A stretch of DNA of 64,000 bases from Streptococcus respiraculi (GTDB lineage: Bacteria > Bacillota > Bacilli > Lactobacillales > Streptococcaceae): positions 522,001 to 586,000 of the forward strand of contig NZ_CP022680.1 of the NCBI RefSeq assembly GCF_003595525.1, given 5' to 3'. Shown piece after piece: positions 9,014 to 19,450 of the stretch. The first letter of the stretch is position 1. Each line of letters begins with the position of its first letter. Below the pieces are notes generated by a model. It saw only the letters and a list, made by a program, of their open reading frames with translations, made no database searches and had not been told where the DNA came from. Made by a program: the position numbers and the translations under genes.

Positions 9014-12000
9014 GTGGTTGACGTAAATCGATTTAAAAGTATGCAAATCACTTTAGCTTCTCCCAACAAGGTCCGTTCATGGTCTTATGGTGAAGTTAAA
9101 AAACCTGAAACAATCAACTATCGTACGCTCAAACCAGAGCGTGACGGACTTTTTGATGAAGTCATTTTTGGTCCGACAAAAGACTGGGAATGTTCATGTG
9201 GAAAATACAAGCGCATTCGTTACAAAGGAATCGTCTGCGACCGTTGTGGTGTAGAGGTTACTCGTGCTAAAGTACGCCGTGAGCGTATGGGACACATCGA
9301 GTTGAAAGCGCCGATTTCACACATCTGGTATTTCAAAGGGATTCCAAGTCGTATGGGCTTGACCCTTGATATGAGCCCGCGTGCGCTTGAAGAAGTCATC
9401 TACTTTGCGGCTTATGTGGTAATTGATCCAAAAGATACACCGCTTGAGCACAAGTCAATCATGACTGAGCGCGAATACCGTGAAAAATTGCGTGAGTATG
9501 GACACGGTTCATTCGTAGCGAAAATGGGTGCAGAGGCGATTCAAGATCTCCTCAAGCAAGTAGATTTGCCAGCTGAAATTACAGCTTTGAAAGAAGAATT
9601 GAAAACAGCTTCTGGTCAAAAACGCATCAAGGCGGTTCGTCGTTTGGATGTGTTAGATGCCTTCTACAAATCTGGCAACAAACCTGAATGGATGATTTTA
9701 AACATCTTGCCAGTTATTCCGCCAGATTTGCGTCCAATGGTTCAATTGGACGGTGGACGTTTTGCGGCTTCTGACTTGAATGAATTGTACCGCCGTGTCA
9801 TTAATCGGAACAACCGTTTGGCACGTTTGCTTGAGCTGAATGCACCAGGTATCATTGTCCAAAATGAAAAACGGATGCTCCAAGAAGCAGTTGATGCTCT
9901 TATTGACAATGGTCGCCGTGGTCGTCCTATTACAGGGCCAGGTAGCCGTCCGCTCAAATCCCTCAGCCACATGCTGAAAGGGAAACAAGGGCGCTTCCGT
10001 CAAAACTTGCTCGGAAAACGGGTTGACTTCTCGGGACGTTCTGTTATTGCTGTTGGTCCAACTCTAAAAATGTACCAATGTGGTGTGCCACGTGAAATGG
10101 CAATTGAGCTTTTCAAGCCGTTTGTTATGCGTGAAATCGTTGCCCGTGAAATTGCAGGAAACGTAAAAGCAGCAAAACGCTTGATTGAACGCGGAGATGA
10201 TCGTATTTGGGATATTCTTGAAGAAGTCATTAAAGAACACCCAGTGCTATTGAACCGCGCACCGACCCTTCACCGCCTTGGTATCCAGGCCTTTGAGCCA
10301 GTTTTGATTGACGGAAAAGCCCTTCGCTTGCACCCGCTCGTGTGTGAGGCTTACAATGCTGACTTCGACGGGGACCAAATGGCGATTCACGTACCATTGT
10401 CAGAAGAAGCACAAGCAGAAGCACGTATCCTTATGCTTGCAGCAGAACACATCTTGAACCCGAAAGACGGAAAACCAGTTGTAACACCGTCTCAGGATAT
10501 GGTCTTGGGGAACTATTACTTGACCATGGAAGATGCTGGTCGTGAAGGCGAAGGTATGGTCTTCAAAGATATGGATGAAGCGGTGATGGCTTACCGCAAT
10601 GGCTATGTTCACTTGCATACCCGTGTAGGTATTGCGACAGACAGCCTTGATAAGCCTTGGACAGAGTCGCAAAAACACAAGGTCATGATGACGACTGTTG
10701 GTAAGATTTTATTTAATGCAATTATGCCAGCAGGCTTGCCGTATCTCCAAGAACCAACCAATGCCAACTTGACAGAAGGTACACCAGACAAGTATTTCTT
10801 GGAACCAGGATCTGATATCAAAGCTGCGATTGCAGAGCTTCCAATCAATCCTCCATTCAAGAAGAAAAATCTTGGAAATATCATCGCAGAAATCTTCAAA
10901 CGTTTCCGCACAACTGAAACATCTGCCCTTCTTGACCGCTTGAAAGACCTCGGTTACTACCATTCAACGCTTGCAGGTTTGACAGTGGGAATTGCAGATA
11001 TTCCAGTGATTGACAACAAGGCAGAAATTATTGAAGAATCACACGAACGTGTGGAACAAATCAAGAAACAATTCCGTCGTGGTATGATTACCGATGATGA
11101 GCGCTACGCAGCGGTGACAGATGAATGGCGTTCAGCCAAAGAGAAATTGGAAAAACGCTTGACAGAATCACAAGATCCGAAGAATCCAATCGTTATGATG
11201 ATGGACTCTGGAGCCCGTGGTAATATCTCTAACTTCTCACAGCTTGCCGGAATGCGTGGATTGATGTCAGCACCGAATGGCCGTATCATGGAATTGCCAA
11301 TCTTGTCAAACTTCCGTGAGGGACTCTCTGTATTGGAAATGTTCTTCTCAACTCACGGTGCTCGTAAGGGTATGACGGATACGGCCTTGAAAACAGCCGA
11401 TTCAGGTTACTTGACACGTCGTCTTGTTGATGTTGCCCAAGATGTTATCATCCGTGAGGACGATTGTGGAACAGACCGTGGTTTGGATATCCGTTCCATC
11501 ACTGACGGCAAGGAAATGATCGAGCCGCTTGAAGAACGCTTGCAAGGGCGTTACACCAAGAAAACTGTCAAACACCCTGAGACAGGTGAGGTTATTATCG
11601 GTCCAAATGAATTGATTACCGAAGATACTGCCCGTGAAATTGTCAATGCTGGTGTCGAACAAGTGACCATTCGTTCTGTCTTTACATGTAACACCCGCCA
11701 CGGTGTCTGCCGTCATTGTTACGGTATCAACTTGGCGACAGGTGATGCGGTTGAAGTGGGTGAAGCAGTGGGGACAATCGCTGCTCAGTCTATCGGTGAG
11801 CCTGGAACACAGTTGACCATGCGTACATTCCATACGGGTGGTGTAGCCTCTAACTCAGATATCACGCAAGGTTTGCCTCGTGTCCAAGAAATCTTTGAAG
11901 CCCGCAATCCAAAAGGGGAAGCGGTCATTACAGAAATCAAGGGTGAGGTAACAGCAATCGATGAAGATGCGGCTACCCGCACGAAGAAAGTCTTTGTCAA

Positions 12001-12649
12001 AGGTAAGACTGGCGAAGGCGAGTACGTGGTGCCATTTACTGCACGTATGCGTGTAGAAGTTGGCTCTCAAGTAGCGCGTGGTGATGCCCTTACAGAAGGT
12101 TCAATCCAACCAAAACGCTTGCTTGAAGTCCGCGATGTCTTGTCTGTTGAGACCTATCTCCTTTCTGAAGTACAAAAAGTATACCGTAGTCAAGGGGTAG
12201 AAATCGGAGACAAACACATCGAGGTAATGGTTCGTCAAATGTTGCGTAAAGTTCGTGTCATGGATCCAGGAGATACTGATTTGCTCATGGGTACCCTCAT
12301 GGATATTACAGACTTCACCGATGCCAATGCGGATGTGGTGATTGCAGGTGGAATCCCAGCGACTGCTCGTCCAGTCCTTATGGGAATTACCAAAGCCTCT
12401 CTTGAAACCAACAGTTTCTTGTCTGCGGCTTCCTTCCAAGAAACCACACGTGTCCTTACAGATGCGGCAATCCGTGGTAAACGTGATAATCTTCTCGGCT
12501 TGAAGGAAAATGTTATCATCGGTAAAATCATTCCAGCAGGTACTGGTATGGCACGTTACCGTAACATTGAGCCACAAGCTGTCAATGAAGTTGAAATCAT
12601 TGAAGATACCGTTGCTGAAGAATTAGCAGAAGAAATGGTAACAGAATAA
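9014..12649 (+). CDS. rpoC: DNA-directed RNA polymerase subunit beta'
   Basis: This 1211-residue protein is the beta-prime subunit that carries the catalytic magnesium. It starts at GTG 9014 behind AAAGGG. The N-terminal zinc ribbon is [20 protein letters not shown], the metal-binding loop is [12 protein letters not shown] (near residue 450), and the second cysteine cluster is [13 protein letters not shown] (near residue 900). The trigger-loop/bridge region [16 protein letters not shown] is intact. It is co-transcribed with rpoB across a 72-base gap that holds a hairpin. Confidence 0.98.
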   Translation: MVDVNRFKSMQITLASPNKVRSWSYGEVKKPETINYRTLKPERDGLFDEVIFGPTKDWECSCGKYKRIRYKGIVCDRCGVEVTRAKVRRERMGHIELKAPISHIWYFKGIPSRMGLTLDMSPRALEEVIYFAAYVVIDPKDTPLEHKSIMTEREYREKLREYGHGSFVAKMGAEAIQDLLKQVDLPAEITALKEELKTASGQKRIKAVRRLDVLDAFYKSGNKPEWMILNILPVIPPDLRPMVQLDGGRFAASDLNELYRRVINRNNRLARLLELNAPGIIVQNEKRMLQEAVDALIDNGRRGRPITGPGSRPLKSLSHMLKGKQGRFRQNLLGKRVDFSGRSVIAVGPTLKMYQCGVPREMAIELFKPFVMREIVAREIAGNVKAAKRLIERGDDRIWDILEEVIKEHPVLLNRAPTLHRLGIQAFEPVLIDGKALRLHPLVCEAYNADFDGDQMAIHVPLSEEAQAEARILMLAAEHILNPKDGKPVVTPSQDMVLGNYYLTMEDAGREGEGMVFKDMDEAVMAYRNGYVHLHTRVGIATDSLDKPWTESQKHKVMMTTVGKILFNAIMPAGLPYLQEPTNANLTEGTPDKYFLEPGSDIKAAIAELPINPPFKKKNLGNIIAEIFKRFRTTETSALLDRLKDLGYYHSTLAGLTVGIADIPVIDNKAEIIEESHERVEQIKKQFRRGMITDDERYAAVTDEWRSAKEKLEKRLTESQDPKNPIVMMMDSGARGNISNFSQLAGMRGLMSAPNGRIMELPILSNFREGLSVLEMFFSTHGARKGMTDTALKTADSGYLTRRLVDVAQDVIIREDDCGTDRGLDIRSITDGKEMIEPLEERLQGRYTKKTVKHPETGEVIIGPNELITEDTAREIVNAGVEQVTIRSVFTCNTRHGVCRHCYGINLATGDAVEVGEAVGTIAAQSIGEPGTQLTMRTFHTGGVASNSDITQGLPRVQEIFEARNPKGEAVITEIKGEVTAIDEDAATRTKKVFVKGKTGEGEYVVPFTARMRVEVGSQVARGDALTEGSIQPKRLLEVRDVLSVETYLLSEVQKVYRSQGVEIGDKHIEVMVRQMLRKVRVMDPGDTDLLMGTLMDITDFTDANADVVIAGGIPATARPVLMGITKASLETNSFLSAASFQETTRVLTDAAIRGKRDNLLGLKENVIIGKIIPAGTGMARYRNIEPQAVNEVEIIEDTVAEELAEEMVTE

Positions 12650-12655
12650 GAACAG

Positions 12656-12686
12656 AAAGCATATCTCAAAAGAGGTATGCTTTTTT
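12656..12686 (+). terminator. Terminator after rpoC
   Basis: AAAGCATATCTC and GAGGTATGCTTT pair with one wobble around an AAAA loop, then a T run. Confidence 0.9.
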
Positions 12687-12765
12687 ACGAACAAATTTCA
12701 CAAGCTAATTCTTTTTCTCCTATTTGAAAATTCGCTATAATAGTGGACATAGAGGAGTATGAGAG

Positions 12766-13119
12766 ATGTATCGAGTAATTAGAATGTATGGGGATTTTGA
12801 ACCCTGGTGGTTCTTAGACGGCTGGGAAGAAAATATCACTAGCAACAAATTCTACGACAGTTATGAAGAAGCCTTGCAGGCTTACCAACGTCAATGGGTC
12901 TGTTTGTCTGAACGATTTCCGATGAAAAAAAGTCGGGACGGATTGATGACAGCCTTCTGGGATCCAGAAGATCAGTATTGGTGCGATGAATGTGATGAAT
13001 CTTTGCAGAACTATCACTCCTTAATCTTGCTCGAAGCCAAGGAAAATTTACCAACAGGTTTACAGCGTAAAGATACAGGGAAAAGACCACGTTTGTGCAA
13101 AATAAAAAATAAAGTTTAA
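12766..13119 (+). CDS. DUF1033 family protein
   Basis: This 117-residue soluble protein is rich in Trp, Tyr and acidic residues (MYRVIRMYGDFEPWWF). It belongs to the DUF1033 group found next to the comG operon in streptococci; no biochemical role is established. A CDECDES motif around residues 73-79 could bind metal, but this is only a suggestion. A TATAAT at 12736-12741 and GAGGAG before the ATG support independent expression; no good -35 is visible. It is not behind the CIN box, which lies downstream. Confidence 0.75.
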   Translation: MYRVIRMYGDFEPWWFLDGWEENITSNKFYDSYEEALQAYQRQWVCLSERFPMKKSRDGLMTAFWDPEDQYWCDECDESLQNYHSLILLEAKENLPTGLQRKDTGKRPRLCKIKNKV

Positions 13120-13199
13120 GAGAAAGTTCGATGTTTGTGCACCGAGCTTTTTTCTTTATTCAAAAAATTTTTTAAAAAATATGCAAAAGGAGAATCATT

Positions 13200-13207
13200 T
13201 ACGAATA
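13200..13207 (+). promoter_or_regulatory. CIN box (ComX/sigma-X promoter) of comG operon
   Basis: The sequence TACGAATA is an exact match to the streptococcal CIN box and follows a T/A-rich tract. It lies 19 bases before comGA. Confidence 0.88.
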
Positions 13208-13226
13208 AAGAAAGTAAGGAGGAGAT

Positions 13227-14177
13227 ATGGTTCAAAAAATAGCACAAGCAATGATTAGAGAAGCAGTAGAAAAGCGAGTCAGCGACCTTTATTTACTACC
13301 CAAAGAAGTCACTTGTCAAGTCTATGAGCGTATCTTGGATGCTAGGAAGCTAGTCAGCGAGCTGGAAGAGGCGACCTATTCGGCAGTGATTAGTCATTTT
13401 AAGTTTCTTGCTGGCATGAGTGTCGGCGAAAAACGGCGTAGCCAGCAAGGCGCTTGTGACTATGATTACGGAGCAGGAACGATAGCGCTCAGGTTTTCAG
13501 CAGTTGGGGACTACCGAGGAAAAGAAAGTCTGGTGATTCGTTTTTTATATGATCAAGAAGAGCATCTCCATTTCTGGTTTGATGCCTTGAGGCATGTAGA
13601 GGAAGCGATTAGGGGACGAGGTTTGTATTTGTTTTCGGGTCCGGTTGGGTCTGGCAAGACCACCCTGATGTATCATTTGGCAGGGCTGAAATTTGCCGAC
13701 CGGCAGATTGTCACTATTGAAGATCCGGTAGAAATTAAGCGAGATGAAATGCTACAATTACAGCTCAATGAAGCCATTGGTTTGACCTATGACAATCTAA
13801 TCAAGCTGTCTTTACGGCATCGGCCAGACTTGCTGATTATTGGAGAAATCAGGGATACAGAAACAGCGCGGGCGGTCATTCGCGCTAGCTTGACAGGGGT
13901 AACGATTTTTTCAACTGTCCATGGCAAGAGTGTTCCAGGTGTTTATGCCCGCATGTTGGAGCTGGGAGTGAGTCCTGATGAATTGCATCATGCCTTGCAG
14001 GGTATTATGTATCAACGTTTAATCGGAGGAGGAGGAATTGTAGATGTGGCAACGCAAGCTTACCAAACCTATTCGCCAGCGCGGTGGAATGAACAGATTG
14101 ACCAGCTTTTTGCGGCAGGATATATCAGCGCTCGTCAAGCAGAGGCCGAAAAAATTGTCCTTGGTTCGTCAACGTAA
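13227..14177 (+). CDS. comGA: Competence pilus assembly ATPase ComGA/ComYA
   Basis: This 316-residue secretion ATPase of the PilB/GspE group drives assembly of the transformation pilus. Walker A is GPVGSGKTTLMY (near residue 138), the Asp box/Walker B region reads RHRPDLLIIGEIRD (near residue 203), and a His-box-like STVHG follows. It is shorter than PilB ATPases because it lacks the long N-terminal domain, as is normal for ComGA. It is the first gene of a seven-gene operon and sits behind a canonical CIN box, so expression is expected only in the competent state. Confidence 0.95.
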   Translation: MVQKIAQAMIREAVEKRVSDLYLLPKEVTCQVYERILDARKLVSELEEATYSAVISHFKFLAGMSVGEKRRSQQGACDYDYGAGTIALRFSAVGDYRGKESLVIRFLYDQEEHLHFWFDALRHVEEAIRGRGLYLFSGPVGSGKTTLMYHLAGLKFADRQIVTIEDPVEIKRDEMLQLQLNEAIGLTYDNLIKLSLRHRPDLLIIGEIRDTETARAVIRASLTGVTIFSTVHGKSVPGVYARMLELGVSPDELHHALQGIMYQRLIGGGGIVDVATQAYQTYSPARWNEQIDQLFAAGYISARQAEAEKIVLGSST

Positions 14178-15126
14178 AATGATTGAATTGTTTACTAATC
14201 TGCTGACAAGTGGCTTTCATCTAGTAGAAATTGTTGACTTTCTAAAAAAGAGCCAATTGTTGGCAGATTGTTATACTAATCTTTTATATCAGGGTTTGTT
14301 GGCTGGGAAACCTTTTGCGGTTCTTCTTTCAGATTTACAATTTTCAGATGCGGTCGTAACTCAGGTCGCCTTGGCAGAAGTGCATGGTAATCTGGAGCTG
14401 AGTTTAACTCATATTCAAGATTATTTGGGAAATCTTGTAAAAGTGCGGAAGAAGCTGGTTGAGGTAGCAACTTATCCAGTTATCTTGCTACTATTTTTGC
14501 TTGTAATCATGCTAGGCCTAAAAAGTTATCTTTTGCCCCAATTAGAAGAGGGAAGTGGTGCAAGAACAATAATTAATTTACTTCCGCTTGTCTTTTTAGT
14601 GTCGGCTGTTATTGGCCTTGCTTTAGTAGTTCTTTTGAGCTATTGTTATCGGAGGTCTGAGAAGATAAAGACGGTCAGTTTGTTGGCGGGTTTGCCCTTT
14701 GCAGGGAGATTGCTTCAGTTGTATTTAACTGCTTATTATGCGCGTGAATGGGGCAATCTCATCGGTCAAGGTCTTGAAATGACTCAGATTGTTGAATTGA
14801 TGCAACATCAGCAGTCAGATTTATTTCGTAGAATCGGAAGGGAGTTGGGTCTGGCTTTAGAGAGGGGTGTTGCCTTTGAAGAACATATCAAACACTATCC
14901 TTTTTTCAAGAAGGAGTTGAGTCTCATGATTGAATACGGTCAAGTAAAAGACAAGCTGGGACATGAACTACGGTTGTATGCGAACGAGTGTTGGGAGGAA
15001 TTTTTTGCCAAGTTAAATACTGCCATGCAGTTAATTCAACCTATGGTATTTCTGTTTGTAGCTGTCATCGTCGTCTTAATTTATGTAGCGATGCTATTGC
15101 CAATTTATCAAAATTTGGAGGTTTAA
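14089..15126 (+). CDS. comGB: Competence pilus membrane platform ComGB/ComYB
   Basis: This GspF/PilC-type inner-membrane protein works with ComGA. About three hydrophobic segments are visible (around VILLLFLLVIMLGL, FLVSAVIGLALVVLLSY and the C-terminal VFLFVAVIVVLIYVAMLLP). I place the start at ATG 14089 (345 residues), which matches the family length and overlaps comGA by 89 bases. An upstream ATG at 14044 has a very strong GGAGGAGGAGG site eight bases before it, but that run also encodes the GGGG of ComGA. The 14044 start would give 360 residues and cannot be excluded. Confidence 0.9.
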   Translation: MNRLTSFLRQDISALVKQRPKKLSLVRQRKMIELFTNLLTSGFHLVEIVDFLKKSQLLADCYTNLLYQGLLAGKPFAVLLSDLQFSDAVVTQVALAEVHGNLELSLTHIQDYLGNLVKVRKKLVEVATYPVILLLFLLVIMLGLKSYLLPQLEEGSGARTIINLLPLVFLVSAVIGLALVVLLSYCYRRSEKIKTVSLLAGLPFAGRLLQLYLTAYYAREWGNLIGQGLEMTQIVELMQHQQSDLFRRIGRELGLALERGVAFEEHIKHYPFFKKELSLMIEYGQVKDKLGHELRLYANECWEEFFAKLNTAMQLIQPMVFLFVAVIVVLIYVAMLLPIYQNLEV

Positions 15127-15127
15127 A

Positions 15128-15442
15128 ATGAAAAAATTGAAGAAGATAAAAGTAAAAGGTTTTACATTAATAGAAATGCTCGTTGTCCTACTCATCATCA
15201 GTATTCTTTTGCTCTTGTTTGTCCCAAATTTAAGCAAGCAAAAAGAGAATGCTAAGCAGACAGGAAACGCAGTGGTTGTGAAGGTTGTTGAAGGACAAGC
15301 TGAATTATATGAATTACAAAACGAAGGAGAAGCCAGTCTGTCTCGGTTGGTGGAGACGGGAGCAATTACGGAAGCGCAGGCGCAAGCCTACAATGAATAT
15401 TATGCAAAAAACACAAACCAGTCTCGTACAGTCAAGCCTTAG
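15128..15442 (+). CDS. comGC: Major competence pilin ComGC/ComYC
   Basis: This 104-residue type IV pilin-like protein is the main subunit of the transformation pilus. The class III signal KG-FTLIEMLVVLLII is cleaved after Gly by the prepilin peptidase ComC, leaving N-terminal Phe and Glu5. The gene starts one base after the comGB stop. The C-terminus is unusually short and polar, as in other streptococcal ComGC proteins. Confidence 0.95.
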   Translation: MKKLKKIKVKGFTLIEMLVVLLIISILLLLFVPNLSKQKENAKQTGNAVVVKVVEGQAELYELQNEGEASLSRLVETGAITEAQAQAYNEYYAKNTNQSRTVKP

Positions 15443-15830
15443 AGCCTATACCTTAATAGAAAGCTTGCTAACCTTGTTTATGATTAGTTTTGTGACAATT
15501 CTACTATCTGGCTCGGTTCATAGTATATTTACAGGTGTAGAAGAGCAAGTGTTTTTTCTTGAATTTGAAAGGATGTATAAGACGAGCCAACAGTTAGCTA
15601 TATCTTCTAATAGGCCAGTGGTCCTTGATTTTACAGCATCTACGATTTCAAATGGGTATGATCGATTGAAATTACCATCTACCGTGCAGCTTCGGCAGGC
15701 ACAACAAGTCCTAGTCGACCATCATGGTGGGAATTCCTCTTTAGCAAAAATTGAATTTTTGACTAAGGAAAAGAAAATCAGCTATCAATTATATTTAGGG
15801 AGTGGGAACTATAAAAAGACAGAAAAATAA
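15402..15830 (+). CDS. comGD: Minor competence pseudopilin ComGD
   Basis: This is a minor pilin with the prepilin motif RAYTLIESLLTLFMI, where the residue before the cleavage site is Ala rather than Gly. I choose ATG 15402 (142 residues), just upstream of the signal; ATG 15393 is an alternative. The longer open frame from 15285 lies inside comGC and has no signal-peptide logic. It overlaps comGC by 41 bases. The family features GNSSLAK and YQLYLGSG are seen near the C-terminus. Confidence 0.88.
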   Translation: MQKTQTSLVQSSLRAYTLIESLLTLFMISFVTILLSGSVHSIFTGVEEQVFFLEFERMYKTSQQLAISSNRPVVLDFTASTISNGYDRLKLPSTVQLRQAQQVLVDHHGGNSSLAKIEFLTKEKKISYQLYLGSGNYKKTEK

Positions 15831-16095
15831 AGCCTATATTTTACTAGAAAGTCTAGTCGCATTAGCTATCTTTTCAATGATTACAAGTTTACTCCTGACA
15901 GGAGTGCTTCATAGCAGAAAGTGGCAAGAAAAACAGTGGCAAAAACAAGAAGTCTTGTTGTTAGCCAAGATGGCCATCCAGTCAAGACAAGAACGCCTTA
16001 CTCTGAATGGCAATATCGTAACAGTTCAGCGAGGTAGCCGTTATATTCGTGTCTACTATCAAGGTGAGGAGGTTTTAAATATTGAAAAAGAGTAA
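15802..16095 (+). CDS. comGE: Minor competence pseudopilin ComGE
   Basis: This is a 97-residue minor pilin with a positively charged start and prepilin-type segment KAYILLESLVALAIFSMI. It starts with GTG at 15802, within the last codons of comGD, after a TTTAGGGA site. Its role in pilus priming is known for the family; nothing here departs from it. Confidence 0.85.
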   Translation: MGTIKRQKNKAYILLESLVALAIFSMITSLLLTGVLHSRKWQEKQWQKQEVLLLAKMAIQSRQERLTLNGNIVTVQRGSRYIRVYYQGEEVLNIEKE

Positions 16096-16516
16096 GGCGG
16101 CGGCTTTTACGCTTTTGGAGTGTCTTCTAGCCTTGTTAATTATCTCAGGCAGTCTGCTCGTATTTGATGGCTTGGCTAAGCTCGTTCATCATGAAGTCAC
16201 TTATCAGGATACCAGCTTGGAAAAGAAGTGGCTGGTCTTTGCGGACCAACTGCGATATGAATTGGCCGACGTGCGTCTAGTTAAAGTAGAAAATGACCAT
16301 CTATATGTCGAAAAATCTGGTCAACAACTGTCTTTTGGTAAATCAAAGGCAGATGATTTTCGTAAGACGAGTGACAAGGGTCAAGGCTATCAGCCTATGT
16401 TATATCAGGTTGCGTCTGCTACAGTCTACCAAGATAAAAGCCTTGTTCAGATTGATATTACCTTTGAAAATGGTTGGGAGAGAAGTTTTGTCTATCGTTT
16501 TGAAGAAAAAGTGTAG
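16082..16516 (+). CDS. comGF: Minor competence pseudopilin ComGF
   Basis: This is a 144-residue minor pilin. It starts with TTG at 16082 behind GAGGAGG, overlapping comGE by 14 bases. The prepilin segment is AAAFTLLECLLALLIISGS with Ala before the cleavage position. The rest is a soluble pilin-like domain ending in ENGWERSFVYRFEEKV, typical of ComGF. Confidence 0.87.
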   Translation: MKKSKAAAFTLLECLLALLIISGSLLVFDGLAKLVHHEVTYQDTSLEKKWLVFADQLRYELADVRLVKVENDHLYVEKSGQQLSFGKSKADDFRKTSDKGQGYQPMLYQVASATVYQDKSLVQIDITFENGWERSFVYRFEEKV

Positions 16517-16922
16517 GGGAGGAATGATGTTATATGCCTTGCTCATGGTCGCTATTTTCAGTTTATTGCTGCAGTTTTATTTACATGCTCAATTGTCAGA
16601 AGCACGAGTTGCTTCGGCTGATTACGAAAGTACAGAGGCTTATTTGATGGCTGAATGGACAGCAGATATTGCGCGGGAGGAAATAACCGCAAAGAGCCGA
16701 ACGACAGAAACTCCTTTGAATCCTTCAAAGGTGGAAGGAGAGTTGAAAGGAGCAGATGTGAAGCCTAAGGAAGTTTTAAAGAATGTTAAGGTAGAGGGAG
16801 ATATTCGCTTTTCTAAAGGACAATCGCACTATCAATCAGAGAACAATCAGCTTCTGGTGACAGTTACGACGACAGCAGGTCATGATTTCTCCTATTCATT
16901 TCCTTTACCTAGCGAAAAATAG
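16500..16922 (+). CDS. comGG: Minor competence pseudopilin ComGG
   Basis: This is the last gene of the comG operon, a minor pilin with N-terminal hydrophobic helix MMLYALLMVAIFSLLLQFYL. I place the start at TTG 16500, overlapping comGF by 17 bases, because it gives MKKKCRGGMMLYALLM, with the basic stretch and Gly expected before a prepilin helix (about 140 residues). ATG 16524 or 16527 would start inside the signal with the GGGGAGGA site too close or just adequate. The longer frame back to 16293 lies within comGF. Confidence 0.85.
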   Translation: MKKKCRGGMMLYALLMVAIFSLLLQFYLHAQLSEARVASADYESTEAYLMAEWTADIAREEITAKSRTTETPLNPSKVEGELKGADVKPKEVLKNVKVEGDIRFSKGQSHYQSENNQLLVTVTTTAGHDFSYSFPLPSEK

Positions 16923-16944
16923 TCTTTTTTGATATGATAGGAAT

Positions 16945-17898
16945 ATGAATTTTGAAAAGATCGAACAGGCTTATGACCTGCTATTAGAAAATGTCCAAAC
17001 AATCCAGAATCTTCTGGGAACGAACTTTTATGATGCCTTGATTGAGCAAAATGCTGCTTATTTGGCAGGGAGTCATGAGAATGAAGTGGTTGCTACGAAC
17101 ATTGCTACCTTGAAGCAATTACAACTGACAGCTGAGGAGTGGCGCCGTGCCTACCAATTTCTTTTTATCAAGGCTAATCAGACAGAGCCTATGCAGTACA
17201 ATCATCAATTTACACCAGACAGCATTGGCTTTATCTTGACCTTTCTCTTGGATCAGTTAGTGATTGATCGAGAGATAACAGTTTTAGAAATCGGATCGGG
17301 TACCGGTAATCTAGCTCAAACAATTTTAAATCATAGCCAGAAAGACATTGACTATCTAGGAATTGAAGTGGATGATTTGCTGATTGACTTGTCTGCAAGC
17401 ATTGCAGATGTTATGGAAAGTAGTGTTCACTTTGCGCAGGGGGATGCGGTTCGTCCGCAAATTTTAAAAGAGAGCCAAGTTATCATCGGTGATTTGCCAA
17501 TTGGCTACTATCCTGATGACCGTATTGCTCAGCGTTACCAAGTGGCGAGTTCAAAAGAGCATACTTACGCCCACCATTTACTGATTGAGCAGTCCTTAAA
17601 ATACTTGAAACAAGGGGGTTACGCTATCTTACTTGCGCCAAATGATTTGTTGACAAGCCCTCAAAGTTCGCTTTTAAAAGCTTGGCTGAAGGATCACGCT
17701 AGCATTGTTGCAGTGATGACTTTGCCATCAAGTCTATTTGGTACCCAGTCTATGGCGAAAACGATTTTTGTATTGCAGAAGCAAACGGATACTCCGGTTG
17801 AAACCTTTGTTTACCCGTTGACAAATTTGCAAAATCCAGAAGAGGTTCGACTGTTTACTGAGAATTTCAAAAAATGGAAACAAGATAATGCAATTTAG
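16945..17898 (+). CDS. Class I SAM-dependent methyltransferase (YtxK-like)
   Basis: This 317-residue Rossmann-fold methyltransferase has the SAM motif LEIGSGTGNL near residue 116 and DLPIGYYP in place of the NPPY motif of N6-adenine methyltransferases. A helical N-terminal domain resembles the type I restriction HsdM-like group. The gene regularly lies between comGG and ackA in streptococci, and a related gene (ytxK) neighbours ackA in Bacillus. The substrate is unknown. It may be read through from the comG operon, since only 22 bases separate it from comGG. Confidence 0.85.
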   Translation: MNFEKIEQAYDLLLENVQTIQNLLGTNFYDALIEQNAAYLAGSHENEVVATNIATLKQLQLTAEEWRRAYQFLFIKANQTEPMQYNHQFTPDSIGFILTFLLDQLVIDREITVLEIGSGTGNLAQTILNHSQKDIDYLGIEVDDLLIDLSASIADVMESSVHFAQGDAVRPQILKESQVIIGDLPIGYYPDDRIAQRYQVASSKEHTYAHHLLIEQSLKYLKQGGYAILLAPNDLLTSPQSSLLKAWLKDHASIVAVMTLPSSLFGTQSMAKTIFVLQKQTDTPVETFVYPLTNLQNPEEVRLFTENFKKWKQDNAI

Positions 17899-17947
17899 GT
17901 GAAAATTTGATATACTAGTTAGGAAAACGCTTAAAAAGGGGAATCTT

Positions 17948-19138
17948 ATGTCAAAAACAATTGCGATTAACGCGGGTAGCTCTAGTTTGAAATGGCAATT
18001 ATACCAAATGCCAGAAGAAAAAGTACTAGCGAAAGGTCTAATCGAGCGAATTGGTCTTAAAGACTCTGTTTCAACTGTTAAATTTGATGGTCAAGCAGCT
18101 AGCCAAACACTTGATATTGCGGATCATGTGCAAGCTGTTAAAATCTTATTAGATGATTTGTTAGCACACCACATTATCGACGACTTTTCAGAAATTACAG
18201 GTGTTGGTCACCGTGTAGTTGCTGGTGGTGAATTCTTTAAAGATTCAGTCTTAATTGATGATGAAGCCCTTGCGAAAATCGAGGAATTGTCAGCTCTAGC
18301 ACCGCTTCATAACCCAGCAAATGCAGCTGGTATCCGTGCATTTAAGGACATCTTGCCAGATATTACAAGTGTTGCAGTTTTTGATACAGCATTCCATACA
18401 ACAATGCCAGAAGTAGCTTACCGTTACCCAATTGCGACTAAGTACTACGAAGATTACCAAGTTCGTAAATACGGAGCACACGGAACATCTCATTACTATG
18501 TTTCACGCGAAGCAGCAAAAATCTTGAATAAACCAGTCGAAGAGCTGAAATTGATTACTGCCCATATCGGAAACGGAATTTCAATCACAGCTGTTGACGG
18601 TGGAAAATCTGTTGATACGTCAATGGGGTTCACTCCATTAGCTGGTCCAATGATGGGCACGCGCTCTGGAGATATCGATCCTGCCATTATTCCATACCTC
18701 ATTGAAAATGTTGCAGAATTGAAAGACGCTGCGGATGTTGTGAACGTTTTGAACAAGCAATCTGGCATTTTGGGTATTGCAGAAGTATCAAGCGATATGC
18801 GTGAGGTAGAAGCAGGTCGTAAAGCAGGTGAGGCGAAATGTACATTAGCCTTTGATATGTTGATCAACAGACTTCAAAAATTTATCGGTCAATACTTTGC
18901 GGTTCTAAATGGAGCAGACGCTCTCGTTTTCACTGCAGGTATCGGTGAGAATTCTGTGGCGGTTCGTGAAGCCGTTGTGAAAGGTTTGTCCTGGTTTGGC
19001 ATGGAATTAGATCCTGAAAAGAATGTTTTTGGAGCAGAAGGAGATATTTCAACTTCTAATTCCAAGGTGAAAGTCTTGGTTGTTCCAACTGACGAAGAAC
19101 TTGTGATTGCGCGTGATGTTGAACGTTTGAAAAAATAA
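17948..19138 (+). CDS. ackA: Acetate kinase
   Basis: This 396-residue enzyme converts acetyl phosphate and ADP to acetate and ATP, the last step of the Pta-AckA overflow route. The N-terminal phosphate-binding loop [11 protein letters not shown] and the signatures [20 protein letters not shown] and FDTAFH are all intact. A -10 TATACT lies at 17911-17916 and AAAGGGG precedes the ATG. A weak cre-like sequence with two mismatches lies at about 17921-17936; I do not rely on it. Confidence 0.97.
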   Translation: MSKTIAINAGSSSLKWQLYQMPEEKVLAKGLIERIGLKDSVSTVKFDGQAASQTLDIADHVQAVKILLDDLLAHHIIDDFSEITGVGHRVVAGGEFFKDSVLIDDEALAKIEELSALAPLHNPANAAGIRAFKDILPDITSVAVFDTAFHTTMPEVAYRYPIATKYYEDYQVRKYGAHGTSHYYVSREAAKILNKPVEELKLITAHIGNGISITAVDGGKSVDTSMGFTPLAGPMMGTRSGDIDPAIIPYLIENVAELKDAADVVNVLNKQSGILGIAEVSSDMREVEAGRKAGEAKCTLAFDMLINRLQKFIGQYFAVLNGADALVFTAGIGENSVAVREAVVKGLSWFGMELDPEKNVFGAEGDISTSNSKVKVLVVPTDEELVIARDVERLKK

Positions 19139-19151
19139 GATTATAAATAAG

Positions 19152-19185
19152 AAAATGGATTCCTGTTGATTAGGAGTCCATTTTT
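19152..19185 (+). terminator. Terminator after ackA
   Basis: AAAATGGATTCCT pairs with AGGAGTCCATTTT with one wobble; the T run is part of the arm. Confidence 0.88.
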
Positions 19186-19450
19186 AAAGTCTTATCGTCT
19201 CTACCAATTAAAAACAACCAGTTAATCCTAGGTAATAAGTTAATAACTGAACAAACTAAATGGAGGTAAAAGTTAATCTGCCTCCATGAAAATCGTGTTT
19301 TTCTAGTATAGTAGACCGAAGTTTCTAACAATGAGATTAGTAGTGAATCTCCCATCTGTTATACCGCTAAATTATGGTAGTTATTTACTTGAAAATGCTC
19401 TAGTCAAAATCATGTAGATATGGTAGAATAAAAAAGCAAAGTTGATTTGC
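19186..19450. other. Intergenic stretch before the THF riboswitch
   Basis: No gene is seen. A hairpin pairs ATGGAGG with CCTCCAT (about 19262-19289). A weak promoter for folT is TAGTCA (19401-19406), 17 bases, TAGAAT (19424-19429). Confidence 0.4.

Noticed and set aside
11402..12577. Long minus-strand open frames inside rpoC and rpoB
   Set aside because: They are shadow frames opposite highly biased coding sequence, lack ribosome-binding sites and have no protein-like features.
17921..17936. cre site at ackA
   Set aside because: Two mismatches including a core position, and it lies downstream of the -10; too weak to list.
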